64,000 bases of DNA. It comes from Petrolisthes cinctipes (Eukaryota > Arthropoda > Malacostraca > Decapoda > Porcellanidae). Shown here one piece after another: positions 13,001 to 25,348 of the stretch. The position numbers and the translations under genes are program-made. Position 1 is the stretch's first letter; every line of letters starts with the position of its first letter. The stretch lies in assembly GCA_033782935.1 (NCBI GenBank), contig JAWQEG010000490.1, positions 650,001 to 714,000 of the forward strand, read 5' to 3'. The notes under the pieces were generated by a model. That model ran no database searches. It was not told the DNA's origin and worked only from the letters and a program-made list of their open reading frames with translations.

Positions 13001-16000
13001 TCGGGCGTTTTGAGCCTGAATTTGAAATATGAACGAGTACAGAAGATGCATGCACATATCGATTTTGGGCACCTAAAATATCGATTTTCAACTTGTTTTT
13101 GTGCCTGTATTTTGAAAATATTCTAACACTGACTAGGCATGTACAGATAACTTCTGGGATACAAAAATATCGAATTTTAGGGTGTTTTGAGCCTGAATTT
13201 GAGATATAAAAGGGTACTGAAGATGCATACACATATTGACTTTGGGCACCTAAAATATCGATTTTCAGCATGTTTTGGGCGTGTAATTTGAAAATATTCT
13301 AGCACTGAATAGGCATGCATAGATCGCGTCTGGGACCCAAAAATATCGAATTTTCGGGTGTTTTGAGCCTGAACTTGAGATATGAACGGGTACAGAAGAT
13401 GCATACACATATCGACTTGGGACACCTAAAATATTGATTGTTAGCATGTTTTGGGCCTATATTTTGAAAATATTCAAGCATTGATTAGGCATGTACAGAT
13501 CGCTTCTGGGACTCAAAAATATCGAATTTTCGGGTGTTTTGAGCCTGAATTTGAAATATAAACGAGTACAGAAGATGCATGCACATATCGATTTTGGGCA
13601 CCTAAAATATGGATTTTCAACTTGTTTTTGTTCCTTTATTTTGAAAACATTCTAACACTGAATAGGCATGTACAGATAACTTCTGGGATCCAAAAATATC
13701 GAATTTTAGGGTGTTTTGAGCCTGAATTTGAGATATAAAAGGGTACTGAAGATGCATACACATATTGACTTTGGGCACCTAAAATATCGATTTTCAGCAT
13801 GTTTTGGGACTGAATTTTGAAAATACTTTAACACGGAATAGGCATGTACAGATCGTTTCTGGGACCCAAAAATATCAAATTCTCGGATGTTTTGAGCTTG
13901 AATTTGTGATATAAACGGGTACAGAAGATGGATGCACATATCGACTTTGGACACCTAAAATATCGATTTTTAGCATCTTTGGGCCTGTATATTGAAAATA
14001 CTCTAACACGGAGTAAGCATGTACAGATCGCTTCTGGGACCCCAAAAAATCGAATTTTCCGGGGGTTTTGAGCCTAAATTTGAGATATAAACGGGTACAA
14101 AAGATGCATGCACATATCGACTTTGGACACCTAAAATATCGATTTTGAGCATGTTTTAGGCCTATATTTTAAAAATATTCTATCACTGAGTAGGCATGTA
14201 CAGATCGCTTCTGGGACCCAAAAATATCGAATTTTCGGGTGTTTTGAGAATGAATTTGAGATAAAAACGGGTACTGAAGATGCATGCTCATATTGACTTG
14301 GGCACCTAAAATATCGATTATTAGCATTTTTTAGGCCTATATTTTAAAAATATTCTTGCACTGATTAGGTATGTACAGATCGCTTCTGGGACCATTAAAT
14401 ATCGAATTTTCGGGTGTTTTGAGCCTGAATTTGATATATAAACGGGTACTGAAGATGCATGCACATATCGACTTTGGACACCTACAATATCGATTTTCAG
14501 CATGTTTTGGACCTGTATATTGAAAATATTCTGTCACTGAGAAGGCATGTACAGATCACTTCTGGGCCCCAATAAAATCGAATAATCGGGTATTTTGAGC
14601 CTGAATTTGGGATGTAAATGGGTACAGAAAATGCATGCAAATATTGACTTGGTCACCTAAAATATCGATTTTCAGCTTGTTCTGGTCCTGTATTTTGAAA
14701 ATATTCTAGCACTGACTATGCATGTACAGATCGCATCTGGGACCCAAGAATATCGAATTTTCGAGAGTTTTGAGACTGAATTTGAAATATAAACGAGTAC
14801 AGAAGATGCATGCACATATCGATTTTGGGCACCTAAAATATCGATTTTCAACTTGTTTTTGTTCCTGTATTTTGAAAATATTCTAACACGGAGTAGGCAT
14901 GTACAGATCGCTTCTGGGACCCAAAAAAATCGAATTTTCGGGTGTTTTGAGCCTAAATTTGAGATATAAACGGGTACAAAATATGCATGCACATATCGAC
15001 TTTGGACACCTAAAATATCGATTTTGAGCATATTTTGGGCCTATATTTTGAAAATATTCTAGCACTGATTAAGCATGTACAGATCGCTTCTGGGACCCAA
15101 AAATATCGAATTTTCGGGTGTTTTGAGCCTGAATTTGAGATACAAACGGGTACAGAAGATGCATGCACATATCGACTTTGGGCACCCAAAATATCAATTT
15201 TTAGCATGATTTGGGCCTATATTTTGAAAATATTCTATCACTGAGTAGGCATGTACAGATCGCTTCTGGGACCCTAAAATATCGAATTTTCGGGTGTTTT
15301 GAGAATGAATTTGAGATATAAACGGGTACTGAAGATGCATGCCAATATCGACTTTAGGCACCCAAAATATCGATTTTGAGCATTTTTTGGGTCAGTATTT
15401 TGAAAATATTCTAGCACTGAGTAGGCATGTACAGATCGCTTCTGGGACCCTAAAATATCGAATTTTCGGGTGTTTTGAGCCTGAATTTGATATATAAACG
15501 GGTACTGAAGATGCATGCACATATCGACTTTGGACACCTACAATATCGATTTTCAGCATGTTTTGGACCTGTATTTTGAAAATATTCTGTCACTGAGTAG
15601 GCATGTACAGATCGCTTCTGGGCCCCCCAAAAATCGAATATTCGGGTGTTTTGAGCCAGAATTTGGGATGTAAATGGGTACAGAAGATGCATGCAAATAT
15701 TGACTTGGTCACCTAAAATATCGATTTTCAGCTTGTTCTAGGCCTGTATTTTAAAAATATTCTAGCACTGACTATGCATGTACAGATTGCATCTGGGACC
15801 CAAGAATATCGAATTTTCGGGCGTTTTGAGCCTGAATTTGAAATATGAACGAGTACAGAAGATGCATGCACATATCGATTTTGGGCACCTAAAATATCGA
15901 TTTTCAACTTGTTTTTGTGCCTGTATTTTGAAAATATTCTAACACTGACTAGGCATGTACAGATAACTTCTGGGATACAAAAATATCGAATTTTAGGGTG

Positions 16001-16300
16001 TTTTGAGCCTGAATTTAAGATATAAAAGGGTACTGAAGATGCATACACATATTGACTTTGGGCACCTAAAATATCGATTTTCAGCATGTTTTGGGCGTGT
16101 AATTTGAAAATATTCTAGCACTGAGTAGGCATGTATAGATCGCGTCTGGGACCCAAAAATATCGAATTTTCGGATGTTTTGAGCCTGAACTTGAGATATG
16201 AACGGGTACAGAAGATGCATACACATATCGACTTGGGACACCTAAAATATTGATTGTTAGCATGTTTTGGGCCTATATTTTGAAAATATTCTAGCATTGA
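7030..16300 (+). repeat. Higher-order repeat B: 18 monomers, 3,166 bp, with a 19-monomer copy of 3,342 bp
   Basis: Three successive units are seen, starting near 7030, 10196 and 13538. The anchor at 7198 recurs at 10364 (3,166) and 13706 (3,342). The anchor at 7813 recurs at 11155 (3,342) and 14321 (3,166). The crossed spacing means the middle unit carries one extra 176-bp monomer between 10364 and 11155. The third unit lacks about 350 bp (two monomers) near 15450, where a segment equivalent to 8942-9290 is missing. Unit-to-unit identity is high by eye. Confidence 0.88.
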
Positions 16301-18600
16301 TTAGGCATGTACAGATCGCTTCTGGGACGCAAAAATATCGAATTTTCGGGTGTTTTGAGCCTGAATTTGAGATATAAACGGGTACTGAAGATGCATGCAC
16401 ATATCGATTGATGGCACCTAAAATATCGATTTTCAACTAGTTTTTGTGCCTGTATTTTGAAAATATTCTAATATTGAGTAGGCATGTACAGATCGCTTCT
16501 GGGACCCAAAAATATCAATTTTTCGGGTGTTTTGAGCCTGGATTTGAGATATAAACGGGTACAGAAAATGCATGCACATATCGACTTTGGGCACCCAAAA
16601 TATCAATTTTTAGCATGTTTTGGGCCTATATTTTGAAAATATTCTAGCACTGAGTAGGCATGTACAGATCGCTTCTGGGACCCAAAAATATCGAATTTTC
16701 GGGTGTTTTGAGCCTGAATTTGAGATACAAACGGGTACAGAAGATGCATGCACATATCGACTTTGGGCACCCAAAATATCAATTTTTAGCATGTTTTGGG
16801 CCTATATTTTGAAAATATTCTATCACTGAGTAGGCATGTACAGATCGCTTCTGGGACCCTAAAATATCGAATTTTCGGGTGTTTTGAGAATGAATTTGAG
16901 ATACAAACGGGTACTGAAGATGCATGCCAATATCGACTTTAGGCACCCAAAATATCGATTTTGAGCATTTTTTGGGTCAGTATTTTGAAAATATTCTAGC
17001 ACTGAGTAGGCATGTACAGATCGCTTCTGGGACCCTAAAATATCGAATTTTCGGGAGTTTTGAGCCTGAATTTGAGATATAAACGGGTACTGAAGATGAA
17101 TGTACATATCGACTTTGGACACCTAAAATATCGATTTTGAGCATGTTTTGAGCCTATATTTTGAAAACATTCTATCACTGAGTAGGCACGTACAGATCGC
17201 TTCTGGGACCCAAAAATATCGTATTTTCGGGTGTTTTGAGAATGAATTTGAGATAAAAACGGGTACTGAAGATGCATGCTCATATTGACTTGGGCACCTA
17301 AAATATCGATTTTTAGCATGTTTAGGCCTATATTTTAAAAATATTCTAGCACTGATTAGGTATGTACAGATCGCTTCTGGGACCATTAAATATCGAATTT
17401 TCGGGTGTTTTGAGCCTGAATTTGATATATAAACGGGTACTGAAGATGCATGCACATATCGACTTTGGACACCTACAATATCGATTTTCTGCATGTTTTG
17501 GACCTGTATTTTGAAAATATTCTGTCACTGAGTAGGCATGTACAGATCGCTTCTGGGCCCCCCAAAAATCGAATATTCGGGTGTTTTGAGCCAGAATTTG
17601 GGATGTAAATGGGTACAGAAGATGCATGCAAATATTGACTTGGTCACCTAAAATATCGATTTTCAGCTTGTTCTGGGCCTGTATTTTAAAAATATTCTAG
17701 CACTGACTATGCATGTACAGATTGCATCTGGGACCCAAGAATATCGAATTTTCGGGCGTTTTGAGCCTGAATTTGAAATATGAACGAGTACAGAAGATGC
17801 ATGCACATATCGATTTTGGGCACCTAAAATATCGATTTTCAACTTGTTTTTGTGCCTGTATTTTGAAAATATTCTAACACTGACTAGGCATGTACAGATA
17901 ACTTCTGGGATACAAAAATATCGAATTTTAGGGTGTTTTGAGCCTGAATTTGAGATATAAAAGGGTACTGAAGATGCATACACATATTGACTTTGGGCAC
18001 CTAAAATATCGATTTTCAGCATGTTTTGGGCGTGTAATTTGAAAATATTCTAGCACTGAGTAGGCATGTATAGATCGCGTCTGGGACCCAAAAATATCGA
18101 ATTTTCGGGTGTTTTGAGCCTGAACTTGAGATATGAACGGGTACAGAAGATGCATACACATATCGACTTGGGACACCTAAAATATTGATTGTTAGCATGT
18201 TTTAGGCCTATATTTTGAAAATATTCTAGCATTGATTAGGCATGTACAGATCGCTTCTGGGACTCAAGAATATCGAATTTTCGGGTGTTTTGAGCCTGAA
18301 TTTGAGATATAAACGGGTACTGAAGATGCATGCACATATCGATTGATGGCACCTAAAATATCGATTTTCAACTAGTTTTTGTGCCTGTATTTTGAAAATA
18401 TTCTAATATTGAGTAGGCATGTACAGATCGCTTCTGGGACCCAAAAATATCAATTTTTCGGGTGTTTTGAGCCTGGATTTGAGATATAAACGGGTACAGA
18501 AAATGCATGCACATATCGACTTTGGGCACCCAAAATATCAATTTTTAGCATGTTTTGGGCCTATATTTTGAAAATATTCTAGCACTGAGTAGGCATGTAC
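15700..18600 (+). repeat. Derived 11-monomer HOR, period 1,935 bp
   Basis: Anchors at 15728, 15993, 16081 and 16115 recur at 17663, 17928, 18016 and 18050, each 1,935 bp later. The unit appears to be the tail of HOR B plus a short block at about 16320-16600 (returning near 18260-18540) that HOR B units 1 and 2 lack. Only about one and a half copies are present. It overlaps the end of the third HOR B unit because it derives from it. Confidence 0.8.
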
Positions 18601-20952
18601 AGATCGCTTCTGGAACCCTAAAATATAGAATTTTCGGGTGTTTTGAGCCTGAATTTGAGATATAAACGGGTACTGAAGATGCATGCCCATATCGACTTTG
18701 GGCACCCAAAATATCGATTTTTAATATTTTTGGGTCAGTATCTTGAAAACATTCTAGCAAGGAGTAGGTATGTACAGATCACTTCTGGGACCCAAAAATA
18801 TCGAATTTTCGGGTGCTTTGAGACTGAATTTCGGATATAAACGGGTATTAGAGATGAATACACATATTGACTTTGGGCACCTAAAATATCGATTTTCAGC
18901 ATGTTTTGGGCCTGCATATTGAAAATACTCTAACACGGAGTAGGCATGTACAGATCGCTTCTGAGACCCCCAAAAATTGAATTTTCGGGCATTTTAAGCC
19001 TGAATTTGGGATATAAACGGGTACAGAAGAAGCATACACATATTGACTTTGGGCACCTAAAATATCGATTTTCAGCATGTTTTGGACCTGTATATTGAAA
19101 ATACTCTAACACGGAGTAGGCATGTACAGATCGTTTCTGGGATCCAAAAAAATCGAATTTTCGGGTGTTTTGAGCCTAAATTTGAGATATAAACGGGTAC
19201 AAAAGATGCATGCACATATCGACTTTGGACACCTAAAATATCGATTTTGAGCATGTTTTGATCCTATATTTTGAAAACATTCTATCACTGAGTAGGCACG
19301 TACAGATCGCTTCTGGGACCCAAAAATATCAAATTTTCGGGTGTTTTGAGAATGAATTTGAGATAAAAACGGGTACTGAAGATGCATGCTCATATTGACT
19401 TGGGCACCTAAAATATCGATTTTTAGCATGTTTAGGCCTATATTTTAAAAATATTCTAGCACTGATTAGGTATGTACAGATCGCTTCTGAGACCATTAAA
19501 TATCGAATTTTCGGGTGTTTTGAGCCTGAATTTGAAATATAAACGAGTACAGAAGATGCATGCACATATCGATTTTGGGCACCTAAAATATCGATTTTCA
19601 ACTTGTTTTTGTTCCGGTATTTTGAAAATATTCTAACACTGAGTAGGCATGTACAGATAACTTCTGGGACCCAAAAATATCGAATTTTAGGGTGTTTTGA
19701 GCCTGAATTTGAGATATAAAAGGGTACTGAAGATGCATACACATATTGACTTTGGGCACCTAAAATATCGATTTTCAGCATGTTTTGGGACAGAATTTTG
19801 AAAATACGTTAACACGGAGTAGGCATGTACAGATCGCCTCTGGGACCCAAAAATATCGAATTCTCGGATGTTTTGAGCTTGAATTTGTGATATAAACGGG
19901 TACAAAAGATGCATGCACATATCGACTTTGGACACCTAAAATATCGATTTTCAGCATGTTTTGGACCGGAATTTAAAAATATTCTGTCACTGAGTAGGCA
20001 TGTACAGATCGCTTCTGGGCCCCAATAAAATCGAATATTTGGGTGTTTTGAGCCTGAATTTGAGATATAAACGGGTACGGAAGATGCATGCACATATCGA
20101 CTTTCGGCACCCAAAATATCAATTTTTAGCATGTTTTGGGCCTATATTTTGAAAATATTTTAGCACTGAGTAGGCATGTACAGATCGCTTCTGGGACCCA
20201 AGAATATCGTACTTTCGGGCGTTTTCAGCCTGAATTTGAAATATAAACGAGTACAGAAGATGCATGCACATATCGTTTTTGGGCACCTAAAATATCGATT
20301 TTCAACTTGTTTTTGTGCCTGTATTTTTAAAATATTCTAACACTAAGTATGCATGTACAGATAATTTCTGGGATCCAAAAATATCGAATTTTAGGGTGTT
20401 TTGAGCCTGAATTTGAGATATAAACCGGTACTGAAGATGCATGCACATATCGACTTTTTGCACCTAAAATATCGATTTTTAACATGTTTTGGGTCTGTAT
20501 CTTGAAAATATTCTAGCGCAGAGTAGGCATGCAGAGGTCGCTTCTGGGACCTAAAAATATCGAATTTTCGGGAGTTTTCAGCCTGAATTTGATATATAAA
20601 CCGGTACTGAAGATGCATGCACATATCGACTTTTTGCACCCAAAATATCGATTTTTATCATGTTTTAGGCCTGTATTTTGAAAATATTCTAACACTGAGT
20701 AGGCATGTAAAATCGCTTCTGGGACCCAAAATATCGAGTTTTCAAGTGTTTTGAGCTTTAATTTGAGATATAAACAAAACGGGTACAGAAGATACATGAA
20801 CATATAGACTTTTTGCACCTAAAATATCGATTTTCATCATGTTTTGAGCCTGTATTTTGAAAATATTCTAACACAGAGTAGGCATGCAGAGGTCGCTTCT
20901 GGGACCTAAAAATATCGAATTTTCGGGTGTTTTGAGTCTGAATTTGAGATAT
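18600..20952 (+). repeat. Divergent satellite edge next to the insert
   Basis: About 13 monomers lack a clear higher-order register. Some resemble HOR A members (19106-19429 resembles 638-961), while others near 20400-20900 carry the variant CTTTTTGCACC in place of CTTTGGGCACC. That variant is shared with the block after the insert. Satellite stops in mid-monomer after GAATTTGAGATAT at 20952. Greater divergence among neighbours suggests an older, less homogenised part of the array. Confidence 0.75.
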
Positions 20953-21010
20953 GACTTAAAAGAAATGCGCTCACTGCGAAATAAAACACACACACATTAA
21001 ACTGAAACAA

Positions 21011-21022
21011 TGTCACGTGACA
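21011..21022. promoter_or_regulatory. 12-bp perfect palindrome TGTCACGTGACA containing an E-box
   Basis: A perfect palindrome with a CACGTG core, the class of site bound by bHLH-type factors. It is kept in the second insert copy at 24884-24895. It has no gene beside it, and a 12-bp palindrome can occur by chance, so a regulatory role is speculative. Confidence 0.25.
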
Positions 21023-21178
21023 AGGAATAAAAACATAAATAGAAAAACGAAAGAAAATGGTTATTGACTGGCTGGTGTGCAGTACAGAACAGTGTATGGA
21101 ATTATAATAGTGTACCAAATTATATGACATGAACTATTATAGAGCGTTTTTAGCCCATCAGGATGGTGGAATGTGATG

Positions 21179-21541
21179 TTAATTTGTGGGGAAACAAACA
21201 CACACATCTCTGCTTGGGTTGTTTACTTGGTTAATTTGTGGGGAAACAAACACACACATCTCTGCTTGGGTTGTTTACTTAGTTAATTTGTGGGGAAACA
21301 AACACACGCATCTCTGCTTGGTTTTTTACTTGGTTAATTTGTGGGTAAAAAAGCACACACATCTCTGCTTGGGTTGTTTACTTAGTTAATTTGTGGGGAA
21401 ACAAGCACACACATCTCTGCTTGGGTTCTTTACTTGGTTAATTTGTGGGGAAACAAGCACACACATCTCTGCTTGGGTTCTTTACTTGGTTAATTTGTGG
21501 GGAAACAAACACACACATCTCTGCTTGGGTTTTTTACTTGT
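21179..21541 (+). repeat. 52-bp minisatellite, 7 units
   Basis: Units begin with TTAATTTGTGGGGAAACAAA at 21179, 21231, 21283, 21334, 21386, 21438 and 21490. Spacing is 52 bp, except for one 51-bp unit. Units vary at a few positions (AACAAACAC versus AACAAGCAC; TTGTTTAC versus TTCTTTAC). The array sits inside the insert, and its homologue in the second copy has 5 units. Open frames across it shift with each unit because 52 is not a multiple of 3, so I do not treat them as coding. Confidence 0.95.
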
Positions 21542-22110
21542 TCACCGCTTCCTCTCTGCTACAGATTTCTACAATATGCCACTAGGAGGCATCACACACA
21601 AATAAGGATACTATATATCAATGTCGCATTTCAGAACAATAAAATTAATAATGGATCACTTCCACATACAAAAATAATTACAAATTATTATAGTAATTTG
21701 CCTTTTACATATTAACACTAATGATGACGTTGCACAAATACAGTAACGTTATTAGTTGCACATTAAACATATATAAATGTTGTCAGTGAGTTTCGTAATT
21801 ACAAAGTCTTCCTTAAGTTATCTTTCTACTTCTACAAAGTTCAAAACTACACTTTATTATTGTGTGGGTCATGGAATGTTCAGAATTCTTTCAGAAGGTT
21901 GGCGGACAGATAATATTAAGAACCACTGACTGACAGTGATGCTTTGGCTTAACATTTATACTAAACTCATATCAATACCTCACTTAGAGTTGTCATAGAT
22001 TTCAATCACTCACGCTTGAGACAAAGGTGGATGTGGAAAACATTATTATGAAGGAGAATGGTAGTAGGAATGTCATGGGTTAGGGAAGGGATTAAATGAT
22101 TACAAGGTAG
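21542..22110. other. Insert body shared by both copies, no gene seen
   Basis: AT-rich unique-looking sequence after the minisatellite. It matches 25312-25880 with a handful of substitutions. Stops are frequent in every frame. I see no RNA gene or transposon hallmark. Confidence 0.75.
21579..21591. promoter_or_regulatory. CTCF-core-like sequence CCACTAGGAGGCA
   Basis: The 13-mer resembles the known CTCF core consensus (CCASYAGRKGGCR) with one departure, A at the K position. It is also present unchanged at 25349-25361 in the second insert copy. Whether the host has CTCF is unknown and a single match is weak evidence. Confidence 0.2.
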
Positions 22111-22869
22111 GATACAGGTGTGTAATAAAGCAAGAAGTATTATGTCTATTTATGATAGTTGTAAGGAGGAGTGAAGTATACACCAAGGGAGAGTTAGGTG
22201 AGCAAGAAAAGTCATCAAGAGGAGTGATGCTATTTAATACTAATAATCACGATGGATATAATATTTTATTGATACACTAATCTGAGTATGATTGTGAGCG
22301 TTAAAACTATAAGGTTTACGCCTACAGTATTTCAATTTTCAAGTCAGTACAATTACAACTTAAATCTCAGAATATATCAGAGTGAGTAAGGCATAATTAA
22401 GACGAGTCAATGAAATGAAACTGATACGAGAGATTGGGGATTGGAAAGACAAGAAAAAAGTCCAGTCCAGTGTGGTAATAGGAAGGAACAAAAGAGGGAA
22501 TGATTGATAGAGACAATGGAAAGAAGAGTATTTGTCACACTGTATTACCTATGTTAAACAAATGGTAAAGAATAATGTTAAATCACAACAGGGACGAAAT
22601 ATTCATGTTACTAAAATACATGTCGAAGTATAAATTAATACTTCATAACAACAGAGGTATAAATGGAAGGTTACTTAACACTGAATGGGGAGAGGAGAGG
22701 CCAGGAGGGGAAGTACAGTATTTATAGAACAAAAAAAAACATGTAACACACACTGCCATTATCTATGTTGATGACGTGTGTATCTGGCAACATTATTGTA
22801 TTTTTGCAACGTTACTTCTATGAGTGAAAATGCTTTGGTATATTTAATATACAACTTTCTGGCAACATT
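22111..22869. other. Insert tail present only in copy 1, no gene seen
   Basis: Copy 2 breaks at the position equivalent to 22110, so this tail occurs once in the window. It is AT-rich, with a purine-rich patch near 22690-22740 and two direct copies of CTGGCAACATTAT at 22784-22796 and 22859-22871, the second spanning the return to satellite. No ORF of note was found. Confidence 0.7.
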
Positions 22870-24825
22870 ATATCAAATTTTCGGGTGATTTGATCCTGAA
22901 TTTGGGATATAAACGGGTACAGAAGATGCATGCACATATTGACTTTGGGCACCTAAAATATCGATATTTATCATGTTTTAGGCCTGTATTTTGAAAATAT
23001 TCTAACACTGAGTAGGCATGTACAAATCGCTTCTGGGACCTAACATATCGAGTTTTCGAATGTTTTGAGCTTGAATTTGAGATATAAACGGGTAGAGAAG
23101 ATCCATGAACATATCGACTTTTTGCACCTAGAATATCAATTTTCAGCGTGTTATGAGCCTGTATTTTGAAAATATTCTAACACTGAGTAGGTATGTAGAG
23201 ATCGCTTCTAGGACCCAAAAATATCGAATTTTGGGGTGTTTTGAGCCTGAATTTGAGATATAAAAGGGTACAGAAGATGCATGCACATATCGACTTTTTG
23301 CACCTAAAATATCGATTTTCAGCATGTTTTGAGCCCGTATTTTGAAAACATTCTAGCACTGAGTAGGAATGTACAGATCGCTAATGGGACCCAAAAATAT
23401 CGAAATTTAGGTTATTTTGAGCTTGAATTTGAGATCTAAACGGGTACAGAAGACACCTAAAATATCGATTTTTTAGCATGTTTTGGGCCTATATTTTTAA
23501 AAGATTCTAGCACTGAGTAGGCATATACAGATCGCTTCTGAGACCCAAAAAAGCGAATTTTCAGGTGTTTTGAGCCTGGATTTGAGATATAAACGGGTAC
23601 AGAAGATGCATGCACCTATCGACTGTGGACACCTAAAATATTGATTTTTAGCATGTATTGGGCATATCTTTTGAAAACATTTTAGCACTGAGTACTCATG
23701 TACAGATCGCTTCTGGGACCCAAAAATATCGAATTTTCGGGTGTTTTGATTCTCAATTTGGAATATAAACGGGTACAGAAGATGCATGCACATAATATTG
23801 ACTTTGCGCACCTAAAATATCGATTTTCATCATGTTTTGGGCCTGTATTTTGAAAATATTCTAACACTGAGTAGGCATGTAGAGATCGCTTCTGGGACCC
23901 AAAAATATCGACTTTTCGGGTGTTTTGAGTCTGAATGTGAGATATAAAAGGGTACCGAAGATGCATTCATATATCGATTTTTTGCACCTAAAATATCGAT
24001 TTTCAACATGTTTTTGGCCTGTATCTTGAAAATATTCTAACACTTAGTAGGCATATACAGATCGCTTCTGGGACCCAAAAATATCGAATTTTCGATATTT
24101 TTAAGCCTGAATTTGGGATGTAAACGGGTACAGAAGATGCATGCAAATATTGACTTGGGCACCTAAAATATCGATTTTCAACTTGTTTTTGTGCCTGTAT
24201 TTATAAAATATTCTAACACTGAGTAGGCATGTACAGATAACTTCTGGGACCCAAAAATATCGAATTTTCGGGTGTTTTGAGCCTGAATTTGAGATATAAA
24301 CGGGTACTGAAGATGCATACACATATCGACATTTTCCACCTAAAATATCGATTTTCAGCATATTTTGAGCGTGTATTTTGAAAATATTCTTAATCTGAGT
24401 TAGAATACAGATGCTTCTGGGACCCAAAAATATCGAATTTTCGGGTAATTTGATCCTGAATTTGGGATATAAACGGGTACTGAAGATGCATGCACATATT
24501 GACTTTGGGCACGTAAAATATCGATTTTCATCATGTTTTAGGCCTGTATTTTGAAAATATTCTAACACTGAGTAGGCATGTAAAATCGCTTCTGGGACCC
24601 AAAATATTGAGTTTTCGAGTGTTTTGAGCTTGAATTTGAGATATAAACAAAACGGGTACAGAAGATACATGAACATATAGACTTTTTGCACCTAAAATAT
24701 CGATTTTCATCATGTTTTGAGCCTGTATTTTGAAAATATTCTAACACAGAGTAGGCATGTAGAGATCGCTTCTGGGACCTAAAAATATCGAATTTTCGGG
24801 TGTTTTGAGTCTGAATTTGAGATAT
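22870..24825 (+). repeat. Satellite block between the two insert copies, about 11 divergent monomers
   Basis: Same monomer and orientation as the left arm, but with more substitutions and indels. One monomer has lost about 23 bp near 23451, where the ACTTTGGG region is missing. CTTTTTGCACC variants are frequent, and one monomer carries the 5-bp insertion at about 24645. No stable higher-order period was found. The block joins the right end of insert copy 1 to the left end of insert copy 2. Confidence 0.9.
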
Positions 24826-24883
24826 GACTTAAAAGAAATGTGCTCACTGCGAAATAAAACACACACACATTAAACTGAAACAA

Positions 24884-24895
24884 TGTCACGTGACA
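24884..24895. promoter_or_regulatory. 12-bp palindrome TGTCACGTGACA, second copy
   Basis: Identical to 21011-21022 and carried along by the duplication. Its conservation over so short a time says little about function. Confidence 0.2.
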
Positions 24896-25051
24896 AGGAA
24901 TAAAAACAGAAATAGAAAAACGAAAGAAAATGGTTATTGACTGGCTGGTGTGCAGTACAGAACAGTGTATGGAATTATAATAGTGTACCAAATTAAAGGA
25001 CATGAACTATTATAGAGCGTTTTTAGCCCATCAGGATGGTGGAATGTGAAG

Positions 25052-25311
25052 TTAATTTGTGGGGAAACAAACACACACATCTCTGCTTAGGTTCTTTACT
25101 TGGTTAATTTGTGGGGAAACAAGCACACACATCTCTGCTTGGGTTGTTTACTTAGTTAATTTGTGGGGAAACAAGCACACACATCTCTGCTTGGGTTCTT
25201 TACTTGGTTAATTTGTGGGGAAACAAGCACACACATCACTGCTTGGGTTCTTTACTTGGTTAATTTGTGGGAAAACAAACACACACATCTCTGCTTGGGT
25301 TTTTTACTTGT
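25052..25311 (+). repeat. 52-bp minisatellite, 5 units
   Basis: Units start at 25052, 25104, 25156, 25208 and 25260. The flanks match those of the 7-unit array at 21179-21541, so two units were gained or lost after duplication. Confidence 0.95.
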
Positions 25312-25348
25312 TCACCGCTTCCTCTCTGCTACAGATTTCTACAATATG

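Larger units (their letters stand above)
1..20952 (+). repeat. Left arm of the 176-bp satellite array, about 119 monomers head to tail
   Basis: The stretch is uninterrupted tandem repetition of one AT-rich monomer. The landmark AGCCTGAATTTGAGATATAA recurs at 1, 177 and 353, giving a 176-bp period, and comparable landmarks continue to 20952. All monomers point the same way, called + here. Nearly all are full length, with only 1-2 bp indels. Neighbouring monomers differ clearly from one another while monomers several kilobases apart can be almost identical, which is the mark of higher-order organisation. Arrays of this monomer size and organisation are typical of centromeric or pericentromeric heterochromatin. 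That role is inferred, since no kinetochore-specific motif was seen. Confidence 0.97.
20953..22869. other. Non-satellite insert, copy 1 (about 1.9 kb), unidentified
   Basis: The sequence leaves the satellite abruptly at GACTTAAAAG and returns at ATATCAAATTTTCGGG. The interior is AT-rich and unlike the monomer. It contains a short CA run, a 52-bp minisatellite and long stretches with frequent stop codons in all frames. I see no transposase, reverse transcriptase, terminal inverted repeat, poly-A tail or convincing ORF. The left flank ends, and the right flank starts, with the same roughly 41-bp part of the monomer (about 20912-20952 and 22870-22910), differing at about five positions. That could be an old target duplication or simply a phase mismatch from recombination. 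Confidence 0.8.

Noticed and set aside
1..20952. CRISPR-like array
   Set aside because: Whole 176-bp units repeat head to tail with no unique spacers between conserved short repeats.
21011..21022. GTCACGTG as a yeast-type centromere element I
   Set aside because: It fits that short consensus, but the element works only with its partner elements in point centromeres, and a long satellite array is the opposite type of centromere. Chance is the simpler reading.
20906..21130. Minus-strand frame of 74 codons crossing the satellite-insert boundary (also at 24779-25003)
   Set aside because: It begins in the insert and ends in satellite, has low-complexity composition and resembles no family I know. 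It is kept in copy 2 only because the duplication is recent.
21186..21715. Open frames of 65-95 codons over the minisatellite and its flank in both insert copies
   Set aside because: The 52-bp unit shifts frame at each repeat and the copies differ in unit number. There is no sign of codon constraint and no recognisable domain.
20953..22869. Insert as a DNA transposon, LTR element or Helitron
   Set aside because: I found no terminal inverted repeats, LTRs, TC/CTRR ends, poly-A tail or enzyme fragments. The class is left open.
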